Assembly (NCBI GenBank): GCA_003562605.1
Contig: PWUG01000320.1
Coordinates: 1-5,215, forward strand
From: Syntrophomonadaceae bacterium
GTDB taxonomy: Bacteria > Bacillota_D > Dethiobacteria > DTU022
DNA length: 5,215 nucleotides
Reading direction: 5' to 3'
Position numbers and translations under genes: made by a program. The notes beneath the pieces are model-generated. The model was given only the letters and a program-made list of their open reading frames with translations, was not told where the DNA came from and searched no databases. Positions 1-5,215 of this stretch are shown here, piece after piece (the first letter of the stretch is position 1; each line of letters opens with the position of its first letter).

Positions 1-2
1 AT

Positions 3-860
3 GACACAGATAATAAATCCAGGCCTCTTTCAAAGTACTTTATAGTTCCAGCAAATGACGCAGTTTATCAGGAAAATTCGTTTAATGCATTTGATTATTA
101 TCCTGAAATATTGTTAGACTTTCTCAATATGGCAAAGAGACTCAGGGAAGATAATGAAGTAGAAATTGCAAAACACATTTTGAGATTCTGTAATCGTTAT
201 GGGTTATTTAATATCTCGGCCCTCTATTCGGTTGACTTTGGAGTACAAGATAAAATTGTTTATAATGGTAAAAATTATTTTAGATATGATTATTACTGGG
301 TATTACTCAGTCAGGCCGGAATGAAAGCCTTATATGACAAGGAAGGAGATAGCGAATTTATTCATGTTTTAGATTTTGCGGATATTTTCTTTCCAAAATT
401 ATGGAATAGATATGAAGAAATTATGAACGATAAGGATGGCCTGCAAAACAAGCTTAAAAATAATTATTTTTGCGAACCTGTAGAATATATAGAAAAGGAA
501 ATATCAATGCTTTATTGTCAATTTGAACGCTGGTTTGATCGTACTTCCGATGATGAAAACACTGTGGGCGTAATTGATGGGTTACCAGAAGACCTTACTA
601 CTACAGCGGTTGCTGTTACAATTGATTATAATAGAGCCTGGAAATTAAAATGGATATATAAGTCCTTAATCGATGCTCTCAATATCATGTTTCTGAAAAA
701 TATAATTGAGACGAACCAAAGAGTATTGTTTTGTAAGAATTGCGATGCTTCATTTATAACCAAAAGGAAAATCCATAAGTATTGCAGTTTGCGATGTAAT
801 AATGCCGCACGCCAAAGAAAGTGGTATAACAAGAGTAAAAAGAAAATCCGGAAGTTATAA
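3..860 (+). CDS. Unrecognised protein with C-terminal four-cysteine zinc finger, 5'-truncated by the window edge
   Basis: The frame is open from base 3 to the TAA at 858-860, giving 285 visible residues. It has no ATG or GTG start before a TTG at 111, which lacks a ribosome site, and the residues upstream of that TTG read as normal protein. The true start is therefore probably left of the window. The protein is mostly helical and soluble-looking, with no signal peptide or membrane span. Near the visible N-terminus is an ILRFCNRYGLF segment. Near the C-terminus, Cys codons at 732, 741, 783 and 795 form a CX2C-X13-CX3C motif followed by a basic tail (NNAARQRKWYNKSKKK). The layout of helical N-terminal domain plus zinc finger and basic end resembles CGNR/ABATE-like proteins of unknown function, but I cannot place it in a named family. 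The finger and basic tail suggest nucleic-acid binding (inference). It is much more AT-rich than the genes to its right, which hints at transfer. Confidence 0.8.
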   Translation, partial: DTDNKSRPLSKYFIVPANDAVYQENSFNAFDYYPEILLDFLNMAKRLREDNEVEIAKHILRFCNRYGLFNISALYSVDFGVQDKIVYNGKNYFRYDYYWVLLSQAGMKALYDKEGDSEFIHVLDFADIFFPKLWNRYEEIMNDKDGLQNKLKNNYFCEPVEYIEKEISMLYCQFERWFDRTSDDENTVGVIDGLPEDLTTTAVAVTIDYNRAWKLKWIYKSLIDALNIMFLKNIIETNQRVLFCKNCDASFITKRKIHKYCSLRCNNAARQRKWYNKSKKKIRKL

Positions 861-872
861 ATCTTCTTCCGG
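848..872 (+). other. Small hairpin over the stop codon of the zinc-finger gene
   Basis: CCGGAAG (848-854) and CTTCCGG (866-872) are perfect inverted copies, forming a 7-bp stem with an 11-base AT-rich loop that contains the TAA stop. No run of T follows, so it is not a convincing intrinsic terminator. It ends 13 bases before the ribosome site of the next small gene. It could stabilise the 3' end of the message or modulate readthrough, or it could be chance. Confidence 0.3.
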
Positions 873-885
873 CATCTTCTAATCT

Positions 886-891
886 AAGGGG
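886..891 (+). promoter_or_regulatory. Ribosome binding site of the 39-residue membrane protein gene
   Basis: AAGGGG lies 8 bases upstream of the ATG at 900. It is a good Shine-Dalgarno match at normal spacing and is the main reason for accepting such a short reading frame as a gene. Confidence 0.6.
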
Positions 892-899
892 TGCATAAT

Positions 900-1019
900 A
901 TGAGGGAATTAATAACTGGTTTAATTCTAATTGGAATCTTTTTTTTCCTTGTCTTTTTCCTAAAAAGCGGCTACGACAAGAAAAAGGATGATGAAGCTAA
1001 AAAGAATGGCAGAGAGTAA
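900..1019 (+). CDS. Small single-span membrane protein (39 aa)
   Basis: This short frame starts at ATG 900 and ends with TAA at 1017-1019. It encodes 39 residues: a hydrophobic stretch at about residues 4-21 (LITGLILIGIFFFLVFFL), then a highly charged tail rich in Lys, Asp and Glu (DKKKDDEAKKNGRE). This is the profile of a single-pass membrane micro-protein with a soluble tail, probably cytoplasmic by the positive-inside rule. An AAGGGG ribosome site sits 8 bases upstream. It begins 39 bases after the zinc-finger gene on the same strand, so the two are probably cotranscribed, and it ends 16 bases from the convergent gltX stop. The shape recalls accessory subunits of respiratory or transport complexes such as CcoQ- or KdpF-like peptides, but no specific motif supports any of these. 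Function is unknown. Confidence 0.6.
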   Translation: MRELITGLILIGIFFFLVFFLKSGYDKKKDDEAKKNGRE

Positions 1020-1035
1020 TTATAACTCTAAAGCA

Positions 1036-2490
1036 CTAACCTGACTTTATGCTTGTATCGATGAAGTCGGCCGCTCTCTCCATTCTCTCTATCGTCTTTT
1101 CGCGCCCCAGGAGAGCCATAATTTCGAAGAGTCCCGGGCCTCCGGTCCTACCGGTTATAGCCAGGCGAGCAGGTTGAATTAGTTGTCCGAATGACAAACC
1201 AAGCCTTTCGCTCAGCGAGTGGAAAAGTGATTCAGTAGTATCGGCATTAAAGGATTCGAGCGAATTAATTTCTTCGGTCAGCTTACGTATCAATTCAGCA
1301 GCTCCCTCTTTTTTAAAAGCCTTCTTAACCCCTTTTTCATCATAATCATATTGATCAAGGTAAAAATAATCTGCGGCTTCGGCCAGCTCTTTTAGTGTTC
1401 TTGCTCTTTCCCTGACTGCTTCTATAACTTGCCTGAAATAGTCAATATCTTCTTTGGATAGATCCCCTTCAAGCAGTCCCCTCGCCTGAAAAAAAGGAAG
1501 GGCAGCATCAGTGAGCTTATCAATTGGATATTCGCGTATATAATTCCCGTTCATCCAGGCCAACTTGTTGATATCATAAACAGCGGCAGTTTTAACTACT
1601 TTCTCAAGGTTAAACATGGTAATCATTTCTTCCATGGAATATATTTCCTGTTCTCCTCCCGGCGACCAGCCCAGTAAAGCCAGGTAATTGACCAGCGCTT
1701 CCGGAAGGTATCCCTCGTTATGAAATTCCTCAACTGAGGTTGCCCCATGGCGCTTGCTTAGCTTACTGCGGTCAGGGGCAAGAATCATTGGCACATGTGC
1801 AAAAACAGGCAACTCATAACCGAGAGCTAAGGCACATAATAACTGTCGGGGAGTATTGGAAAGATGTTCTTCAGCACGAATTACGTGAGTAATCCCCATC
1901 TGAAGATCGTCAACAATACTGGCAAAATTATAGGTGGGCGATCCATTCGACTTCAAGATAATAAAATCATCGAGATTGCTGTTCTCGAAACTTACCGTTC
2001 CCCTGATAACATCTTCAACAACAGTTGTTCCCTGGTCAGGGGTGAGTAACCTTATAACAGCTTCCCTCCCTTCATCCCTCAGCGCTTCCTCGTCAGCCTC
2101 TGAAAGATTCCTGCAGGTTCCGGGATAGAGGAAAGTTTTATTATCCTTGCGAGCGGCATCACGGCTTTCGGCTAATTCTTCTATGCTGCAGTAACAGCGA
2201 TAAGCTTTTTTTTCAGCTATAAGACGCCCTGCTTCCCGGCTGTATTCTGCAAGTCTCCTGGATTGGTAATAGGGTCCTTCATCCCAGTCAAGGCCCAACC
2301 AGCGCATTGCACTGATCAACTTATCAATATAGTCGGAACGAGACCGTTCAAGGTCTGTATCATCTATACGTAAAACAAAAGTTCCTCCTGCGGCCCGTAC
2401 ATAAAGATAATTAAAAAGAGCGGTGCGGGCACCGCCAACATGAAGTTCTCCAGTCGGGCTGGGCGCAAATCTTACCCTGACATTAGTCAA
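1036..2490 (-). CDS. gltX: Glutamyl-tRNA synthetase
   Basis: This class I aminoacyl-tRNA synthetase charges tRNA with glutamate in the cytoplasm. At 484 aa it has normal bacterial length. The catalytic Rossmann fold begins at residue 5 (RVRFAPSPTGELHVGGARTA); HVGG at 17-20 is the HIGH signature, and KLSKRHG at 243-249 is the KMSKS loop. TPTYNFA-type (SPTYNFA, 184-190) and EEHLSNTPRQ (207-216) are further family blocks. The helical anticodon-binding domain fills the last 150 or so residues and ends in the usual ITGRTGGPGLFEIMALLGRE block. The start is TTG at 2490: no in-frame ATG is near it, and GAGGTG lies 5 bases upstream. A Cys-x-Cys at 99/101 and Cys126 match three of the four E. coli zinc ligands, but the fourth position is Asn128 rather than His. 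The gene starts 19 bases after the beta-subunit stop, so it is probably the last gene of the same operon. Whether it also charges tRNA-Gln (the indirect route with GatCAB) cannot be told from this window. Confidence 0.98.
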   Translation of the reverse strand: MTNVRVRFAPSPTGELHVGGARTALFNYLYVRAAGGTFVLRIDDTDLERSRSDYIDKLISAMRWLGLDWDEGPYYQSRRLAEYSREAGRLIAEKKAYRCYCSIEELAESRDAARKDNKTFLYPGTCRNLSEADEEALRDEGREAVIRLLTPDQGTTVVEDVIRGTVSFENSNLDDFIILKSNGSPTYNFASIVDDLQMGITHVIRAEEHLSNTPRQLLCALALGYELPVFAHVPMILAPDRSKLSKRHGATSVEEFHNEGYLPEALVNYLALLGWSPGGEQEIYSMEEMITMFNLEKVVKTAAVYDINKLAWMNGNYIREYPIDKLTDAALPFFQARGLLEGDLSKEDIDYFRQVIEAVRERARTLKELAEAADYFYLDQYDYDEKGVKKAFKKEGAAELIRKLTEEINSLESFNADTTESLFHSLSERLGLSFGQLIQPARLAITGRTGGPGLFEIMALLGREKTIERMERAADFIDTSIKSG

Positions 2491-2495
2491 TAAAA

Positions 2496-2501
2496 CACCT
2501 C
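2496..2501 (-). promoter_or_regulatory. Ribosome binding site fixing the TTG start of gltX
   Basis: On the minus strand GAGGTG lies 5 bases before the TTG at 2490-2488. It supports TTG as the true start, and the predicted N-terminus (MTNVRVRFAPSPTG) fits the family. The site lies in the 19-base gap after the beta-subunit gene. Confidence 0.7.
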
Positions 2502-2509
2502 ATCCCAGG

Positions 2510-3640
2510 TTACATTAGAATCGACAACAAAATGCCTGCGGCCACTGCAGAACCGATTACGCCGGCCACATTGGGTCCCATAGCATGCATGAGCAGGTAA
2601 TTATTCGGGTTCTCTTTTTTACCAACCGCCTGTGAAACCCTCGCTGCCATTGGCACGGCTGATACTCCGGCCGATCCGATCAACGGGTTTATTTTACCTC
2701 CGGTAAGAACATAGAGCAGTTTACCCATCAATACGCCGGTTGCAGTGCCGAAAGCAAAAGCGGCCAGACCGAGTAAAATAATTTTAATCGTATCCGGAGT
2801 CAAAAAATAAGCAGCGGTTGCTTTGGCTCCAACGGTTAGCCCTAAGAAAATAACAACTATATTATTTAATTCATTTTGAGCTGCCTTGCTCAAGCGATCG
2901 GTCACTCCGGTTTCCCTGATCAGATTTCCGAACATGAGCATCCCTAAAAGTGGTAAAGCCGCCGGCAATAAAAGACCGGTAATGATAATTACTACTATTG
3001 GAAAGATAATTTTTTCATTCTTAGATACCGGTCGAAGCTGTTCCATAATAACCTGGCGCTCTTTTTTACTGGTCAGCAAGTGCATGATCGGCGGTTGGAT
3101 AATTGGAACCAGCGCCATGTAGGAATAGGCAGCAATAGCAATCGAGCCCAACAATTCAGGAGCAAGCTGCGTTGATACAAAAATAGCCGTAGGGCCGTCC
3201 GCTCCCCCAATAATTCCGATCGCTCCTGCTTGCTGAGCAGTAAAACCAAAATAAATAGAACCCAAAAAAGTTAAGAAAATGCCAAATTGAGCTGCAGCGC
3301 CCAAAAGAATAGTAATCGGATTGGCGATCAGCGGGCCAAAATCTGTCAATGCTCCAACGCCAAGAAATATCAGGGGAGGATAAATACCAAGTTCCAGTCC
3401 AAGGGATAAGTAATAAAGCAGACCGCCAAGATCTACACCTGTTTCCGGCTGCATAAGGCCTCCCAGGGGCAAATTGACCAGCAGCATACCAAAACTAATC
3501 GGAACCAACAGCAGCGGTTCATATTTTTTTACGATACCGAGGTAAAGAAGAATACAGGCTATAGTAATCATTATAAGATCATTTATCTGTAAGTTATAAA
3601 AGCCTGTTCCTTGTAAGAATTCTGCCAACATCTCCAGCAT
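2510..3640 (-). CDS. oadB: Na+-translocating decarboxylase beta subunit (OadB/MmdB/GcdB family)
   Basis: This integral membrane subunit removes the carboxyl group from carboxybiotin and couples the reaction to export of Na+. At 376 aa it matches the shorter MmdB/GcdB-type members rather than the roughly 430-aa Klebsiella OadB. It is strongly hydrophobic throughout, with about nine or more membrane segments. [10 protein letters not shown] carries Asp148, equivalent to the essential Asp203 of Klebsiella OadB. Near the C-terminus, Asn318, Gly322, Ser327 and Arg334 reproduce the exact spacing of Klebsiella Asn373, Gly377, Ser382 and Arg389, known to be important for Na+ transport. The protein therefore looks fully active. 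The start at ATG 3640 ([14 protein letters not shown]) is preceded by AAGGGG at a 10-base spacing; a second ATG three codons in is less likely. It lies 53 bases after the biotin carrier gene and 19 before gltX. The symbol denotes the family only, since the substrate depends on an alpha subunit not present here. Confidence 0.96.
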   Translation of the reverse strand: MLEMLAEFLQGTGFYNLQINDLIMITIACILLYLGIVKKYEPLLLVPISFGMLLVNLPLGGLMQPETGVDLGGLLYYLSLGLELGIYPPLIFLGVGALTDFGPLIANPITILLGAAAQFGIFLTFLGSIYFGFTAQQAGAIGIIGGADGPTAIFVSTQLAPELLGSIAIAAYSYMALVPIIQPPIMHLLTSKKERQVIMEQLRPVSKNEKIIFPIVVIIITGLLLPAALPLLGMLMFGNLIRETGVTDRLSKAAQNELNNIVVIFLGLTVGAKATAAYFLTPDTIKIILLGLAAFAFGTATGVLMGKLLYVLTGGKINPLIGSAGVSAVPMAARVSQAVGKKENPNNYLLMHAMGPNVAGVIGSAVAAGILLSILM

Positions 3641-3650
3641 ACGGTTTCAA

Positions 3651-3656
3651 CCCCTT
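3651..3656 (-). promoter_or_regulatory. Ribosome binding site of the beta-subunit gene
   Basis: On the minus strand AAGGGG lies 10 bases before the ATG at 3640. The spacing is slightly long but acceptable, and no better site precedes the alternative ATG at 3631. Confidence 0.5.
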
Positions 3657-3660
3657 CAGC

Positions 3661-3678
3661 ATCTTAGAAATCTTAGAA
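3661..3678. repeat. Tandem pair of a 9-bp unit in the carrier-beta gap
   Basis: ATCTTAGAA occurs twice head to tail (3661-3669 and 3670-3678) in the 53-base gap between the biotin carrier stop and the beta-subunit start, just upstream of the beta ribosome site. It may be a simple slippage duplication; no dyad symmetry suggests an operator. Confidence 0.5.
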
Positions 3679-3693
3679 CTTGAACTATTTGGG

Positions 3694-4113
3694 TTACGAC
3701 ATTATGATTAAGGGGTCCCCACTGTTAACAGTGTCGCCTTTTTTAACCAGCACTTCTGCAACAGTTCCCTCCTGGGAGGCTGTCAGCTCATTTTCCATTT
3801 TCATCGCTTCCAATACAAGCAGAACATCGCCGTCGCTGACAGTGTCTCCGACCTTCACTTTAACCTCGAGGACTGAACCGGGCATGGGAGCTTTAACTTC
3901 AAAACCGCCTGCTGTAGCCGGTTTAGGTGCTTCTTTAGATTGAGCAACGGACGGGACAGTTTTCTCTTTTGCAGTAGGCATAGGGGCAGCGGCAGAAGGT
4001 GTGGTCCCTGATTTTTGAATACCCTTATCGGACCCCTGGCTTGTATTTTGGCTCAATTCTTCAACCTGAACAGTATAAGTTTGACCGTCGACAGTTACCT
4101 TAAATGTTTTCAC
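3694..4113 (-). CDS. Biotin carboxyl carrier subunit of the decarboxylase (MmdC/GcdC-like)
   Basis: This is the mobile biotin carrier that moves CO2 from the carboxyltransferase to the membrane beta subunit. The 139-residue protein has three parts. Residues 1-20 form a short beta-rich start (MKTFKVTVDGQTYTVQVEEL). Residues 21-69 are a flexible linker rich in Ala, Pro, Ser and Thr. Residues 70-139 are a biotinyl/lipoyl domain with EAMKMEN at 102-108. Lys105 is the biotinylation site, 34 residues from the C-terminus as is usual for these domains, and APMPG at 75-79 is the other conserved block. The start is GTG at 4113 with AGGAGG 10 bases upstream; its first 14 bases overlap the end of the gamma-subunit gene, which points to translational coupling. 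A separate carrier of this size is typical of methylmalonyl-CoA and glutaconyl-CoA decarboxylases, whereas in oxaloacetate decarboxylase the biotin domain is usually fused to the alpha subunit. That leans against the oxaloacetate type but does not settle it. Confidence 0.95.
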   Translation of the reverse strand: MKTFKVTVDGQTYTVQVEELSQNTSQGSDKGIQKSGTTPSAAAPMPTAKEKTVPSVAQSKEAPKPATAGGFEVKAPMPGSVLEVKVKVGDTVSDGDVLLVLEAMKMENELTASQEGTVAEVLVKKGDTVNSGDPLIIMS

Positions 4114-4498
4114 GTAATTTCTTCCTCCTAGTATTTTCTAATTCCATTTTGTTTTCGAGAAGTGATTTTCTACCGGCCACCTGCCAACTGCTGCCGGCTG
4201 TATTGCCTGCGGGTTGTACGGCAATACTAACTATCCTTCCCGGAGAATAAGAACTCTCATTCTGAAGGTACTGGTATACTGCTGCAGTAATTGCTGCTGC
4301 AGTACGCTGATCGACACCTTTGCCAGAGTCCTTACGGGAAGCAGCCGACACATTCAATGATTTGTCGGCTGTTTTATATCCTTTTTTATAGAATATACGC
4401 GTGAATAATAAAAGGATGCAGTAGAGGGCAAACAGTGTGAATAATACCACTGAAAAACCGATAATCATGACCTGAATCGCAAAATCAAATTGCTCCAT
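4100..4498 (-). CDS. OadG-family small membrane subunit (gamma/delta) of the decarboxylase
   Basis: This subunit anchors the peripheral carboxyltransferase to the membrane beta subunit and helps assemble the complex. From ATG 4498 it has 132 residues. A single membrane helix at about 8-33 (AIQVMIIGFSVVLFTLFALY onward) is followed by a basic patch (RIFYKKGYK), a polar linker, an Ala-rich helix at about 66-78 (TAAAITAAVYQYL), and a basic C-terminus with a conserved-looking SSWQVAGR at 103-110. This is the OadG/MmdD layout, though the sequence of such subunits is poorly conserved. The frame could also begin at GTG 4543, adding 15 residues. I prefer ATG 4498 because the family normally starts just before the helix and purine-rich sites (GGAGGG, AAAAGGG) precede it. 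It lies 82 bases after the PHP gene and overlaps the carrier gene by 14 bases. The gene order gamma/delta, carrier, beta matches mmdD-mmdC-mmdB of Veillonella. Confidence 0.88.
   Translation of the reverse strand: MEQFDFAIQVMIIGFSVVLFTLFALYCILLLFTRIFYKKGYKTADKSLNVSAASRKDSGKGVDQRTAAAITAAVYQYLQNESSYSPGRIVSIAVQPAGNTAGSSWQVAGRKSLLENKMELENTRRKKLRENI
4124..4129 (-). promoter_or_regulatory. Strong ribosome binding site of the biotin carrier gene
   Basis: On the minus strand AGGAGG lies 10 bases before the GTG at 4113 and inside the last codons of the OadG-family gene. It decides the GTG start and fits coupled translation of the two subunits. Confidence 0.75.
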
Positions 4499-4510
4499 TA
4501 TCCCTTTTAT

Positions 4511-4516
4511 CCCTCC
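4511..4516 (-). promoter_or_regulatory. Probable ribosome binding site of the OadG-family gene
   Basis: On the minus strand GGAGGG lies 12 bases before ATG 4498, which is longer than ideal. A weaker AAAAGGG (4502-4508) lies only 3 bases before it. The site lies inside the extension that would be coding if GTG 4543 were used, and no clear site precedes that GTG. Confidence 0.45.
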
Positions 4517-4580
4517 GAAAATACATATAACTGATTTTATCACTTTATCCCGTCAATGAAAAGGGCGCTTTATTGATAAA

Positions 4581-5215
4581 TTAATCGCGGATTAGACTTT
4601 TCATCCGGGCAAAGTAGGTATACGAAATAGCAAGTTCAATAGGATAAACAGATTTAGTTTTGCTATCGCCATGAAAATCAGTCCCTCCTGTTACAATCAG
4701 TCTTTTTTCCTGAGCCAATTCCAGGTAATAACTTGCTACCGATTTACTGTGATCCGGATGAAATACTTCAATTCCCGCCAGCCCTTCAGGTATAAGTTTA
4801 TCAACTACACTTTTGCCTTTTTCCCCTGGATGAGCAATTACAGGAATCGCTTCGACTTCTTTGAGAAGAATCATGGCCTGCTTTACACTCATTGTTATAC
4901 GCGGTACATAAGCGGGACGGCCCTGGCTTAAATATAAGGAAAAAGCTTCGGCCGAAGTGTGGACATATCTTTTTTTTTGAAGCAGGCGCGCCAGGTGCAG
5001 TCTGCCCGGTGCGGCTTTTCCGGCTTCAGCCAGTACTTCTTCAGTTTTTATTTTGAATCCCTGTTTCTTTAATTTATCCACGATTAAATCCATCCGCTTA
5101 AATCTTTCCAACTGCATTTCTTCAAGGGCAGCCTTTAACTGATTCAAGTACCGTGGATAATATCCGAGCATGTGTATTTCAAAGCCGTCATCTAATATGC
5201 TGATCTCCACTCCCG
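4581..5215 (-). CDS. PHP-domain metal-dependent phosphoesterase, N-terminus beyond the window
   Basis: The frame is open to the right edge and ends with TAA at 4581-4583. A GTG at 5210 is not the start: the codon before it is GGA, and the text reads G-V-E-I-S, a conserved internal block of PHP proteins. The first HxH and H..D metal motifs, about 60-80 residues, should lie outside. Counting from that Val, visible metal-site candidates are Glu2, His13 (EIHMLGYY), His127 (IAHPGE), His151/His154 (GIEVFHPDH) and Asp178/His180 (GGTDFHG). GRLHLARLL (69-77) and AYVPR (100-104) match the YciV/TrpH branch, whose members include RNase AM and 3',5'-nucleotide bisphosphate phosphatases. The likely role is hydrolysis of phosphoesters in small nucleotides or RNA ends in the cytoplasm. 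It lies upstream of the decarboxylase genes with an 82-base gap and no obvious terminator, so it could share their transcript. A metabolic link to them is not evident. Confidence 0.9.
   Translation of the reverse strand, partial: GVEISILDDGFEIHMLGYYPRYLNQLKAALEEMQLERFKRMDLIVDKLKKQGFKIKTEEVLAEAGKAAPGRLHLARLLQKKRYVHTSAEAFSLYLSQGRPAYVPRITMSVKQAMILLKEVEAIPVIAHPGEKGKSVVDKLIPEGLAGIEVFHPDHSKSVASYYLELAQEKRLIVTGGTDFHGDSKTKSVYPIELAISYTYFARMKSLIRD

Noticed and set aside
1..45. ATG at base 1 followed by a 14-codon frame
   Set aside because: It stops at 43-45 and overlaps the much longer frame that is open from base 3.
626..832. Minus-strand frame opposite the zinc-finger gene
   Set aside because: It is a shadow of the plus-strand gene, whose zinc-finger motif and basic tail are clearly coding.
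1013..1029. Hairpin AGAGT/ACTCT between the converging gene ends
   Set aside because: The stem is only 5 bp, AT-containing, with no T-run close behind on either strand, so it is too weak to call a terminator.
1864..2128. Two overlapping plus-strand frames inside gltX
   Set aside because: They are antisense to a clear GluRS coding region, have no ribosome site, and have no recognisable protein features.
2483..2503. Minus-strand mini-frame of six codons (ATG to TAA) overlapping the gltX start
   Set aside because: It has no ribosome site of its own; the ATG simply overlaps the gltX Shine-Dalgarno sequence.
2886..3122. Plus-strand frame inside the beta-subunit gene
   Set aside because: It is antisense to conserved OadB sequence; apparent hydrophobicity is a by-product of the opposite strand.
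3680..3943. Plus-strand Ser/Thr-rich frame opposite the biotin carrier gene
   Set aside because: It is the reverse complement of the conserved biotinyl domain and has no ribosome site.
4279..4304. Direct repeat CTGCTGCAGTA, two copies 15 bases apart
   Set aside because: It is explained by the Ala-rich helix codons of the OadG-family protein (TAA-AI-TAA pattern).
4525..4556. Possible minus-strand promoter before the OadG-family gene (TTGACG at 4556-4551, TTATAT at 4530-4525)
   Set aside because: The 20-base spacing is too long for a normal sigma-70-type promoter and no better -10 box fits, so it is not listed as a feature.
4671..4931. Plus-strand frame opposite the PHP gene
   Set aside because: It is antisense to conserved PHP motifs.

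Overview
The window looks like a chromosomal segment from an anaerobic Firmicute, most likely of clostridial type. The evidence is a Na+-pumping, biotin-dependent decarboxylase module, strong AGGAGG-type ribosome sites, use of TTG and GTG starts, and moderate GC. This is inference from gene content; no marker fixes the genus.

There are two blocks that converge at about 1020-1035. The left block (1-1019, + strand) holds the 3' part of a gene for an unrecognised protein with a C-terminal four-cysteine zinc-finger motif, then a 39-residue single-span membrane protein with a good ribosome site. This block is AT-rich: 60-base rows counted by hand gave 13-17 G+C, against 26-29 in rows from the right block. 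It may be recently acquired accessory DNA.

The right block (1036-5215, - strand) reads right to left as a probable operon. It holds a PHP-domain phosphoesterase (5' end beyond the window), an OadG-family small membrane subunit, a biotin carrier protein, the OadB-type beta subunit, and glutamyl-tRNA synthetase (gltX). The middle three form the membrane and carrier part of a Na+-translocating decarboxylase (oxaloacetate, methylmalonyl-CoA or glutaconyl-CoA type). The beta subunit retains the residues known to matter for decarboxylation and Na+ transport, and the carrier retains the EAMKMEN biotinylation site. The carboxyltransferase (alpha) subunit, which sets substrate specificity, is not in the window, so the substrate cannot be named. 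Gene spacing is tight: a 14-nt overlap between the gamma subunit and the carrier, 53 nt from carrier to beta, and 19 nt from beta to gltX, which starts at TTG.

I see no RNA gene, CRISPR array, insertion sequence or convincing intrinsic terminator, and no clear evidence of a new biological system. The points most worth a second look are the alpha-less pump operon ending in gltX, the zinc-finger/small-membrane-protein pair, and a glutamyl-tRNA synthetase whose zinc site lacks the fourth ligand.
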